From Candolleomyces eurysporus (lineage: Eukaryota > Basidiomycota > Agaricomycetes > Agaricales > Psathyrellaceae), in NCBI GenBank assembly GCA_027579435.1, contig JANBPK010001554.1, positions 1-33,559 on the forward strand: a stretch of DNA of 33,559 bases, written 5' to 3'. Made by a program: the position numbers and the translations under genes. Of the stretch, positions 19,906 through 28,699 are shown piece by piece (positions within the stretch are counted from its first letter, which is position 1; every line of letters starts with the position of its first letter). Below the pieces are notes generated by a model. The model did no database searches. It was given only the letters and a program-made list of their open reading frames with translations, and was not told the origin of the DNA.

Positions 19906-21284
19906 ATGATTTCTAAAGCTTTTGTTGTTCTGACCACCCTCCTCTTCTCTTTCAACGCACTCTCTACTTCGCTCGCTTTCCCCAACGACCCGGAATTTCT
20001 GAAGCGTCAAGAAATTGAAGACATCAGTTCTCGTACTGGAGGAGGCTTTGGCGCAGTCAATCCACCTCCACCACCCGGACCGCCTCGATTCACGGGCACG
20101 AAGCTGGTCCACGATCGCGCTCATCCATGGAAGCCGTTAAGAAACGGTGATGAGCGAGGACCCTGCCCAGGAATGAACACACTTGCATCTCACGGGGTTA
20201 GCACCAAGCCATTTATTTTCGCCCCCGAGCGCTAAATCTTTCCGCTTTTTCTAGTACATCTCTCGTGATGGTGTCGCCAGCCCATCCCAAATGGTGACCG
20301 CGGTCCAGGAGGGTGAGTGTTTGACGTGATTATATCTTGTCTGTGTTTCACTCATATGTATCGCTCAGGGTTCAACATGGAGAACCAGTTTGCGATATTC
20401 GTGACTTACCTTGCCCACTTGATGAACGGGAACCTGGTCACCGACTTGCTCAGCATTGGAGGCAAGACACGAAAGACCGGACCCAATCCTCCACCTCCTG
20501 CCCACGCCGGTGGATTCAATGTTCACGGAACTTTCGAAGGTCGCTAATATTAGGATCATTGAGCGAAAGGGTACTGATGATACGTCTCAGGCGATGGCGG
20601 CATGACTCGAGCAGACGCGTTCTTTGGGGACAATCACAGCTTCAATGAAACCTTGTTTCAGAAGGTATGCTTACTCTATCTTGGCTAGGTCATGAGTGCG
20701 ACTAACCCTTTGCTCCCATGTATCAGTTCGTCGACTTCAGCAACAATTATGGCGACGGCTACTACAACCTGACAGTCGCTGGAGAGCTGCGATTCCAACG
20801 TTTGCAAGATTCTATCGCTACCAATCCCCAGTTCTCGTTCAAGAACGTTCGTTACTTCACCGGGTACGGAGAGTCGGCCTTCCCAATCAACTTTTTCGTC
20901 GACGGCCGGAAGACAGACAGGAAATTAGACATGGCGTCAGCGAGATCGTTCTTCAACGATATGAGGTTTCCTCCTGACTTCCATCGGCCGCCCAAGCCAA
21001 CGAGTAACGAGGGTATCGCAGAAATCTTCTCCATGCATCCGTTCCTTCCTGGTGGAAACGTTGATGGGAAGGTCAACAATTTCATGGTCGATCCCACCTC
21101 TGCCGACTTCACGAAGCCGTGTGTGCTATACGAAGACATCGTGAAAACCGTACAGGGGCTGTATCCCAACCCCACAGGCGTTCTGAAACGGAACCTTATC
21201 AAGAACCTAGGCTTCCTATATTCCAGTCTCTCCGCAGCGCTCGGTGCCCAATGCGATCAGCTGTTCCCATACGGTCAGCTGTAG
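19906..21284 (+). CDS. Unspecific peroxygenase (long type), copy B
   Basis: Five exons (19906-20196, 20255-20312, 20369-20539, 20591-20664, 20727-21284) with introns of 58, 56, 51 and 62 nt encode 383 residues, differing from copy A at 13 positions. All functional residues are retained: PCP Cys87, Glu173-Gly-Asp, Arg240 and Glu247, Cys330 and Cys374. The signal peptide MISKAFVVLTTLLFSFNALS and Lys33-Arg34 site are also kept. Differences cluster in the linker after the signal (Asp-Ile for Gly-Ala), the Pro-rich loop before the Mg site, and surface positions of the last exon. Exon phases are identical to A. It is expected to be a secreted heme-thiolate peroxygenase. It is transcribed away from copy A with 2.9 kb between starts, so the pair could share upstream control, but copy B has about 214 extra distal bases. 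Intron donors GTTAGC and GTCGCT are weak. Confidence 0.93.
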
Positions 21285-21455
21285 ACTATAGTTCTTAATG
21301 TTCACCCTCATGTAAATCTTGGTCTCAGGTCGCTCCTGTAACATTCTCACTCATTTAACCGTTCTTTGAACTCTTTTAAATACTTATTTAATCACACTAT
21401 TTGTCCAACGTCCATTCCTTCCACGAGCGATTGTTCGCGTACGACAATATACCGT

Positions 21456-22120
21456 CCTATAATCTGCCAAACTTTGAACAAACGGGATCTTCCCAACCAC
21501 AGGTTCTGTACCAGACAGTGAGCAGTTGCGTGGCTGACATATCCGACTCAATCAGCACTTTGTAGTTGGAGAGAGCTGAGAGGTAGACTTAGAGAGACCT
21601 GTGATAAAGTCCTGTAGGCTGTAGCTCCTTAAGCTTGCAGGCTCCATCTCCCTAGGCCCTACATTCCTTTCGACGGAAATCAGATACGCAGCCAGCCCTG
21701 CAACGTGTGGCGTGGCCTATCAGTCTGTTCATCATGCAACTTGTCAAAGCAGCCAAAGAATGAGGTACCAAACATTGTGTTTGTCGCTAACAATAGAGGT
21801 GTAGTTCTTCAAGTGAAAGAGTATGTCAGGTCGCAGAGAGTGGCCCAACAAACTCAGCAAGCGGCCTTTCACTGAAACGGGAGGGGCGGGAGAACGAGCG
21901 GTCATCGTTGGCTAGAGGGGGCACCGCGGACGGACATAGTGCTTTAAGCGAGTGGGCAGAGCACGTGCACAAAGACTGAGCAAAAGAGACAGAGGGATTG
22001 GGCCAAACAAAAGAAAGGAAAGTTGGCAGAAGCATGGTTGATAATCTGTGTTACGCTACCAATACGCAGAACAACAAGTTGCGGATTTGGCGAGAGTGTA
22101 TGTGATGATTCGCATAGCTA
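21456..22120. other. Intergenic stretch, no supported gene
   Basis: Beyond the palindrome's right arm. No convincing coding exon on either strand. Confidence 0.4.
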
Positions 22121-22122
22121 TA

Positions 22123-22270
22123 GGCTCCGGTCGTCGAGCCAAGGAACTTGGACTGTGTACTTCAGGCTCGTTGTCGGGTCCACTCGGAGCAACTTTACTT
22201 CCCCTTTCGTAGCGCCCTAGAGAGGGTAGAGATATCCTTGGAGGATGATATATCAGAGGAACAATTGGAA
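22123..22270 (-). CDS. Candidate terminal exon of unknown gene
   Basis: A minus-strand frame reads SKDISTLSRALRKGEVKLLR followed by VDPTTSLKYTVQVPWLDDRS and then a stop near 22123. Composition is convincing, but upstream continuation is uncertain because the neighbouring frame (MASRHDINVTIPPIIV, from 22349) would need splicing or a frameshift. Family not recognised. It lies downstream of the kelch pseudogene on the same strand. Confidence 0.35.
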
Positions 22271-22732
22271 TAGTTATCACCGACTCGCAGTCTTCAGCTG
22301 GCACGATGATTGGAGGTATTGTCACATTTATATCATGTCTCGAGGCCATTACTGTAGAGTCAGCCTTGTTCCTTTTCAAAACACTCGATCGCGACTGCGT
22401 GAGATGCGGGAGGGAGGGAGAGTGAAATTGAAGAAGCTTCTTTGGAGAAGCAGAAACACGCAATCCCTGAGTCAACAGATTCGCTGATAGAACCAACCCT
22501 TCAATTTCCCGCCCTGCTAGCTGATCGAAACAACGATAAATGGGAACGAAGCGTCGCTGAATGAACGGAAGTGTGCGGAATGAATAGTACAGACGCGAAC
22601 ACGAGGAACGACCAAGGAGATGAACAAACGCGGAGAGCCGGGTCGAACGAAAGCGCCAAGAACAGAAGGATGTAGCAAAGAAAGGGAAGAGGATGAACGA
22701 AGGAACGAGGATATAAGGGAGCATGACCTACA

Positions 22733-24760
22733 GGTACAACGTATTCCACAGCACAACCAACATAGTGTTATACCTCGGATCGTCTGGCACTGTGTCCAGT
22801 GACAACGCAGGAGGAGCTTCAGGTTGAAGGTCGTTGGTGGGCTATAACGATTTTATCAATAGGGCTCGTTGTCCTTCAACTATGACCACACGAGGAGAGG
22901 GAGAGATAACTACGAAAAGGGAATCGGAGCGAGCAATGAAAATAGAACCAATTGGAGAAACCAATTAATAGCGTACCTTCTGGGCTCTCCACGCCATTAC
23001 CATGCTGACTTCCCTTCTTTTGTTGCTGCTCTTTCTTCTTCGCTTTCCCGCCACCCGCCTTCTTTGGTTGTTTGAGTGGCAAGCTGATCCGTTTGCCTTT
23101 GCCCGAAAGTTGGTGGCCGTAGCTGTACAAGACCGGCGAGAACGGGGTTATGGTGCAAGTCAATCAGCTCACCAATCATTGAAATCAAAGGTCCATGGCG
23201 GATAGCGCGTAGGAAACTAGGAAGGAGAGGAAGAACGTAGGAAGCACAAACAGGAAAAAGCCAAAGTTGAGTGGCAAGGACTATATCGCTTTGGATCGAC
23301 GTCATTCCCGTAGAAAACGAAGGCGCCGAAACATCGCGTTGGGGACACAACACCATAGCTGAAGCTTCGAGAAACCGCAAGACGAGTAACTCACATATCG
23401 TTCCAAAACACACTCTCCAACGGCTCCTCGTGCCTATCCCCATCGTAACTCCAAAAAAACTCCCGTATTCTTAGGGGTCCGCAGTGCCATCGTGCATCCG
23501 AATCTCAAGGAAGAAGCGAAGGCGCTTGCACTGCCTTTTCGAATGGACAAGGATTTGGATGTCGATTGCGAAGAGGTTGAGGGAGCCTGAGCGACTCTCT
23601 AGAGGAAGACGTAGTGGGTGTGAAATTTGGTTGGGTCATGTCCAATAGGGAAAATCTTATAGACCAAAGATGAGCAACGGTGAGAAGAAATGCACGATGA
23701 GAGTAAGCGTACTTGAAAAATCAAGTGTCCTCCAACATAAATCGGACAGCATCCGCCGTGGTGAACGATTCCGTCTGGTGATGGGAGGAAGGAAGAACCG
23801 CTTGGAGGCCTCGAGATTGTGTATGACGTCGAGGTGAACGGCGGGAAGGAGGATGATGACCAAGTGAGGTCAGGACAGGAGTTGAGGTTAGCGACGTACA
23901 GAGGTTTTAACTCCGTCTCCCCAAATTTGCTTCCAGGGGTATTCCCGCGTATAGAACACCCAGAGGTCGTTGTGGTAGTGAGCTATGCACGTATGTGAAA
24001 AGGATAAGGGTGTTAGAGGGTGGACGAGGCGTCGCCAAAGAGAACGATAAGGTGCTTCCACGTCGTCGATCTAAAACAGCCCATAAGCATTACGGCGAAG
24101 AGAGCAAGATTAAACCACGCACCGATGACCACTTGGTTTGACCTTGCCCTCAATCCTATCCCACATATGCGTCTGAATATCGAGACACCAGAAATCCATA
24201 TAATGGTGGAGCCCCTCTGATGCAACGACAAGAACTCTCCTGCAAATGTAAACAGCTTCCCTCCTCCTGCCATGGGCCAAACGCGGGCAAGGGCATGTAG
24301 GCGAAACGAACTCGCGTCGTTCGTCTTTTTCGGGAGAACAGCGGAAGGTATCATCGTAGAAACAGGCGCGGTTGTCGTCGCTGAAGAATTCTCCTGGCCC
24401 TTTGACGTGTGCTTTGAAGAACCCTCCTCGCCTTTGCCTTTCGATTTGGATTTGGTGACCGTTTTCTTCTCCGTGGGGAGCCCTTACGACTTTGATTGCT
24501 GCGGATACGTTTTCTTGCCTATTGTAGCCGATATTCGCATTATGTGGGTACAAAAAGGATACAAACCAGTATGAGGACAGTCAGGACAACGAACGGCAGC
24601 CGATTTCATTGATCAGTTTGTCAGTGCTTGTCACCGCGTCATCCCGGGTCCGGGTCTCTCCTCGGCATTGACCTACAAGTTCTTCAAGCGACGCATCCTC
24701 TCTGCGCCAGAAGTTTCTCACTTCCCTCATTCCCAACGGTGTCCTTAGTTTCGACTCTAG
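22733..24760 (-). pseudogene. KEL3/KLHDC4-like kelch-repeat protein, pseudogene (copy 1)
   Basis: Remnants of a kelch protein appear in the correct order along the minus strand but in shifting frames. They are FFSDDNRACFYDDTFRCSPE with KDERREFVSPTCP (about 24390-24290), GGGKLFTFAGEF (about 24267), DFWCLDIQTHMWDRI (about 24196), WKHLIVLFGD (about 24060), NDLWVFYTREYPWKQI (about 23975), FLPSPDGIVHHGG (about 23795), LEDT-stop-FFKYAY (TGA at 23723-23721, where the family has Trp), TPKNTGVF (about 23480), and GKRISLPLKQPKKAGGGKAK (about 23110) leading into the Lys-rich tail. Intact KEL3-type proteins are about 600-700 residues with six kelch blades and a basic tail. At least three frame changes plus the nonsense codon make this copy non-functional. 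Confidence 0.75.
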
Positions 24761-24766
24761 CCTTTG

Positions 24767-25194
24767 TACCCTCCAGCGATTTCCTCTGTTGATCTGCCTT
24801 GTCCCCGCATTTTCATGCAGATATACCAGCGACCAGGAAAAGCGAGGTGGGCAAATTCGCTCTGAAGAGGCCAAAGAAGGCGGGTGGTATGTGAAGAAGA
24901 GATGGGATAGAAGTGGAGAAAGGGTATTCAGAGTAATGAAAAGTAGCAAAGCTACGTTCGGCTCATTCTTTTATTTCCAGTCGCCTTTTCACCCTTCATT
25001 TCATTCGTTGAATTGTTCGAGTTCTCGCTTGTGTATACTGTCTCACTGCATCTTGGGCTCAGTTCTTGTTCTTTACTCACGTATCCGAGCCTCTCAACCT
25101 TTCTCACCCATCTAAGGTGGTTCGCCCTAGCGCGGCGGGTTCTGACTTTCAGACAACTTAACCTCCCCATTCTGTATCCATGCAAGACCACAAT
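24767..25194. other. Upstream part of the kelch pseudogene region, no separate gene
   Basis: Likely decayed 5' part or promoter of the kelch gene. A minus-strand fragment around 24710-24560 (DAVTSTDKLINEI, then CPDCPHTG in another frame) resembles the segment that precedes the first kelch blade in this family. Confidence 0.35.
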
Positions 25195-26043
25195 TCACTC
25201 CAGGCATTCCCTGTATTTTTCAAAGACACTGATATCGACAGTGCCATCGAAGCACTCCGATGGCCAGTCAAAACTCGGAGGGCAGGGACGTGTTCTTCTA
25301 CGATGCTCCGATACCTCCGTCCTGAGCAAAACCTCAGCGGTCACCGCTTCACCGACCACCATATCGGCTACGCTCACGCTGTATGAGTGAGAGCGTAAGC
25401 CTTAACCAGCGAGCGACAGTACCAACTCTAACGATGGGTGAAAAATACCGAAATGTTACAAATGCATTCATGAGCAAATAATAGTACACGGGAGATATTT
25501 TTTTTAGCGGATTGCGGATGTGTAAAAGAACAGGACGGAAAGAGAAGGACAAAATTGGGCCGAGCGGGAGTGAGTGGCTCGTGCAAGACAATCCGATGAC
25601 GAGTCAACCGCGAAGCCTGTGCCTAGTCATGGTCAGGGACGGGGACAATGTACCAGGCCAGTCCCATTTCCTTCAAAAGAATCTAGAGTTGAATGATAAG
25701 TAGCTGCGGAATCATTAAGTGGAAGCATACAAACCGGTGTCTCAGCGGTACTATGGCCATCAGAATCATAGTTCCACCCCTTGCTTGTGCTCCCTGTCGG
25801 TGGCATGAGAATCCTGAGGAATCTGAGTTAAAGTGCATTGTTTTGATAAGAGCTCGTAACTTACACGAAAGCATCCCTCCCGACTGGGGGTGGGTGGGGT
25901 GCACTACGAAGGATCATCCATTCGAAAGAAGCCTCTTCACTGACATGCACTTGATCGTCTGACGGCGTTGCCACTTTATTTAAAGTTTTGACAACATATT
26001 GGCTGATTCCGGGGACTTGATCGATGCGCCACTGCATCGTAAT

Positions 26044-27166
26044 CACTGCAAACTTCCCCCACGGGTGTAACACCTGGTTCCCGATCCTTGGCCGACCCAG
26101 GTGGTTCGCCCGGTCGAGGAAGGTGCTACTCCCGGAAAGCACCCGGCACTGCCAGGAGCTTACTCTCTGGCCAGGTCAGGTTATCGACCTGGGTTTTGTA
26201 TCGCACACCCGGCACCTGTTTTCTGACCACGCCAGGTAAAATGCCTGTTAGAACCAAGACAAATTACCGCCACAAATTTATGGGGCTTCCAAGACATTTC
26301 ATTGGGAAGGCCAGGTAGAGATACCAGTGATAGTAAATGTGAAATCAGGTATATTTCGTGGTACAAACATCCATTTAGGTGGAGTAGAATATCTACGAGT
26401 GACGGCAGTGCGCTAGGTAATAGATATAAATACAACTGATCAGCGTGAATCTGGAACCTGCGATGACAAGATGAGTAAAGAGGCTTACATGATAGGTTAA
26501 AAGACAGTCCCGTACCTTGAATTAGCCATCAGCGTCAGCATCACAGTCTCGAGTGCTGGCTGAGAGGTAGGCGAGATGGCCGGCGGGAGTTTTGTCTTCA
26601 GCGCGATTTGAGGTACTCTTTCCTTTTTGCCTGATTTGGTGCACCCTTCTTTGATTGAGACGTTGATCTGTTGTTGGTGGGAATAGAGGGCAAAGAATAG
26701 GTGGAGGGAGTAGTAAGGAAAGGAAGAAAAGTGGGCGAGCCCCAAGGCGATCGCCCAGACCTTATTTTGGATTGTAGTCAGCCGCCATTTGTCATGCGTG
26801 CAGACTTGGACTTCGTTATGTGCCTTCGTACAGACCAATGATTTTGATTGCAGTGGAGACATAGGGTACAGCGGCTTTATTGAGGATTGATTATTGTATC
26901 TCCATGTACCTATCTAAAGCAATAGAATCATTCGCAGATACCCAACGCTCCCATTAGCTTTCCTACTCCTGGCTGTGCCAGGCAGAATCAGGCCGCAGCC
27001 TCCCCGGAAAACACCTGACACGACCGCGCCAGCCACAGCCAGGATTTTGCCGGGGGTTAGAACACCTGGCGTGGCCGGGTCCTCGAAATGCACCTGGCAG
27101 TGCCAGGTGCGCCCAGGGGTTCCCGGAACCCGCCGGGTGCTACACCCAGGGGGAGGTTCCATAGTG
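26044..27166. mobile_element. Non-autonomous CACTA-like element, about 1.12 kb
   Basis: The right end read inward is CACTATGGAACCTCCCCCTG followed by GGTGTAGCACCCGG. The left end read inward is CACTGCAAACTTCCCCCACG followed by GGTGTAACACCTGG. They are the same sequence differing mainly by transitions. Subterminal regions (26060-26245 and 26960-27150) are packed with CCTGG/CCAGG words in both orientations, as in CACTA elements. Flanking triplets are AAT (left) and TAA (right), so a clean 3-bp target duplication is not seen. Internally there is no transposase but a spliced reading frame. The autonomous partner may resemble the element at 31073. Confidence 0.6.
26181..26862 (-). CDS. Three-exon reading frame inside the CACTA-like element
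   Basis: Exons 26862-26761, 26667-26516 and 26457-26181 join in frame across introns of 93 nt (GTCTGG...CAACAG) and 58 nt (GTACGG...CGCAG) to give 176 codons. The first two exons are hydrophilic (SKSLVCTKAHNEVQVCTHDK, then KKERVPQIALKTKLPPA). The third is Leu-rich (FQIHADQLYLYLLPSALPSL) and then runs into the subterminal repeats. No family recognised. It may be a host gene fragment captured by the element or an element-specific gene. The last part, overlapping the repeats, is doubtful. Confidence 0.35.
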
Positions 27167-27418
27167 TAAAATGTGTGAGTCATATACTGACTTTGTAAGA
27201 NCCCTGCTTCCCTGGGGAGCCGGAGTCCCTTCAGGTAGGACAACGACTGCGGTGGAACCGCTCTGTCGACTTACTCCGAGAGGCCTACTGCGAAATACAC
27301 CATGTGAGTAATCTATAGTTGAGATGGTGTAGTTGCCGGGCGGGAGGTCCATGCTGTGTTGTCAGAATCAAGTGTGTGAGGGGGACAGAGACTGAAGACG
27401 TGCATCAAATGGGATATG

Positions 27419-27426
27419 CTTTTATA
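27419..27426 (-). promoter_or_regulatory. TATA box of the inhibitor-like gene
   Basis: TATAAAAG on the minus strand, about 70 bases upstream of ATG 27352, followed by a pyrimidine-rich leader ending in CAGC-ATG. Confidence 0.55.
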
Positions 27427-27861
27427 CACCTGTGGTATATATTTGTCAGCATTACGACTGCCCCGAGCCAGCTATCTGCCATCTCAATGGCATTTGGAAG
27501 GTTGTCAACGTGAAGAATGTGAAAACTCTACTATGCACAATTCGCATCCGAGGTTTGAGGAAATTACCATCTGGAGGCTGATGAACACAAGAACGTCACG
27601 CGTCCCCAGCGGTGGGGAGCCGTGGAATTAATGAATCCCTGCCGGCTGCTTCTTTACGAAGACCCGCAACCACTTTGACAGGTTTCCTGGAACCACAGCA
27701 TCTTCCATTTCCAGCTGCTCGTTCTGAAGCTGGTTGAAACCTCGATTTGAATGAAACACGAATTTACAGAGAGGTGGCCCTGATCAGGTCTGTTTCTTAC
27801 ATAGAGATCCATGGGCGCTGGGTGCTGGGAATCAAACCACAAGCTATAGAAAATCCCAATA

Positions 27862-28230
27862 TCATGGGACCACGCTGAAGGACTCTTATAAGATGACTTG
27901 TAAACGTTCGGGTAAAAATGAATTCATCGTGAAAGCGCAAGGAATACGTGCTTAGTGTTCATTTACCAGCTGACCACGCACGCTGAATTTCTCCGTTGGG
28001 GGACCCTCTTCCATATCTCTTGCCAATGGCTTCGAGGAACAACAAATGGCATCGAAGATGGTGGCGTCAATTTGAAGTGAGGGTCCAACCTTCTCCCGCA
28101 AATGTCATGGGAATCTAATTATAACAACCAACGGAGCGACTTGAGAGGGAGAACACGCTCTGGTTATCCTTACACCATTTTACTGCTTTTGGGAGGCCTC
28201 TCTTGACGCACAAGGTCTTTGATTTGAGCA
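27862..28230. repeat. Decayed segmental duplication, copy 1, distal block
   Basis: Matches 29888-30165 in direct orientation. A plus-strand frame is shared (MTCKRSGKNEFIVKA here, MTCKRSGISEFIVKA there) with several silent third-base differences, suggesting an exon in the ancestor. This copy has about 65 extra bases (near 27942-28006) and about 40 more near 28165-28210. Confidence 0.65.
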
Positions 28231-28378
28231 CAAAGGTGGCCTCGGCGGGTTTTCCAAACACTATTGGGGGCTGCTCAGAACAAGTGAATATATCCGTGAG
28301 TGAAAAGTCTGGTTCACCGACCCAACCCATGGAGCGGTCGCAGGCCTTTTGAGCTGAAATCCGCGCCAACCGTACCAT
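28115..28378 (-). CDS. Candidate exon of unknown gene
   Basis: An open minus-strand frame of 87 codons with natural composition (DFSLTDIFTCSEQPPIVFGK, then ATFVLKSKTLCVKRGLPK). It partly overlaps the duplicated block, where the other copy does not keep the frame. No start or splice partners fixed; no family recognised. Confidence 0.25.
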   Translation of the reverse strand: MVRLARISAQKACDRSMGWVGEPDFSLTDIFTCSEQPPIVFGKPAEATFVLKSKTLCVKRGLPKAVKWCKDNQSVFSLSSRSVGCYN

Positions 28379-28699
28379 CTCTTCGGCTTAAGCGAGACAG
28401 GAGCTCAACGTAAATGTAATTTCATATCAATCGCATTCTTCGGTGTCACTGTTCGACATATCGGGTTGTTGGGCATGTATCCGATCACATTACATCTTGG
28501 AGTGCATGTTACCGAGACTCTCGATTCAATGCCGAGTGGCACCTTGTTCGAGGGAAACGACAGCTGGTACCTATGCAAAGGGCACATGGGGTAAGTTCAA
28601 GCTGTCAATTCCAGCTAGCATCCGTGTACGGCCGGCCTCATGGCTCACAGGTTGCTGCTGTAAACAGGGACTCCATGGGCACCTGCAAATGATTGTATC

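Larger units (their letters stand above)
15455..21455. repeat. Large imperfect palindrome: inverted duplication with arms 15455-17808 and 18871-21455
   Basis: Reading outward from the centre, the reverse complement of 17808-15455 matches 18871-21455 almost throughout: distal intergenic DNA, promoter, all exons and introns of a peroxygenase gene, and about 170 bases of 3' flank. The innermost match is CACTGGAC. The central spacer (17809-18870, about 1062 bp) is unique. Coding parts are about 97% identical at protein level; introns and flanks are more diverged. The main length difference is about 214 extra bases in the right arm (19452-19692). Shared introns and flanks show DNA-level duplication, not retroposition. 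Confidence 0.9.
22500..25645. repeat. Decayed segmental duplication, copy 1, main block
   Basis: Blocks here match 28700-29880 in direct orientation: about 22545-23130 with 28715-29300, and about 25340-25645 with 29600-29885. The homology resumes at 27862-28230, matching 29888-30165. Copy 2 lacks the central about 2 kb (most of the kelch gene). Copy 1 is interrupted at 25645-27862 by about 2.2 kb absent from copy 2. Confidence 0.7.
25861..27352 (-). pseudogene. Beta-trefoil protease-inhibitor-like gene (MEROPS I66 type), split by a transposable element
   Basis: The first exon starts at ATG 27352 after a good promoter (TATAAAAG at 27426-27419, CT-rich leader). It reads MDLPPGNYTISTI, then RPLGVSRQSGSTAVVVLPEG, matching the start of small mushroom inhibitors of the I66 family (PGxYTI, RPLxEDRSLxPKxVVVLPEG). 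About 180 bases later (27166) a CACTA-like element begins. Beyond its far end (26043) the frame continues as QWRIDQVPGISQYVVKTLNK, then TPSDDQVHVSEEASFEWMIL and a stop at 25861, resembling the family's C-terminal half. About 30 residues of the middle are missing. Intact relatives are about 150 residues, cytoplasmic, and inhibit serine proteases. The gene is probably inactivated. Assignment rests on pattern recall, so moderate. Confidence 0.5.

Noticed and set aside
22056..22724. 222-codon minus-strand open frame
   Set aside because: The upstream third is the antisense of a Lys/Glu-rich stretch, and an alternative minus frame gives a much more natural terminal exon at about 22270-22123.
24272..24574. 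100-codon plus-strand frame rich in Phe, Val, Glu and Asp
   Set aside because: It is the antisense of the kelch pseudogene, whose motifs are unmistakable on the minus strand.
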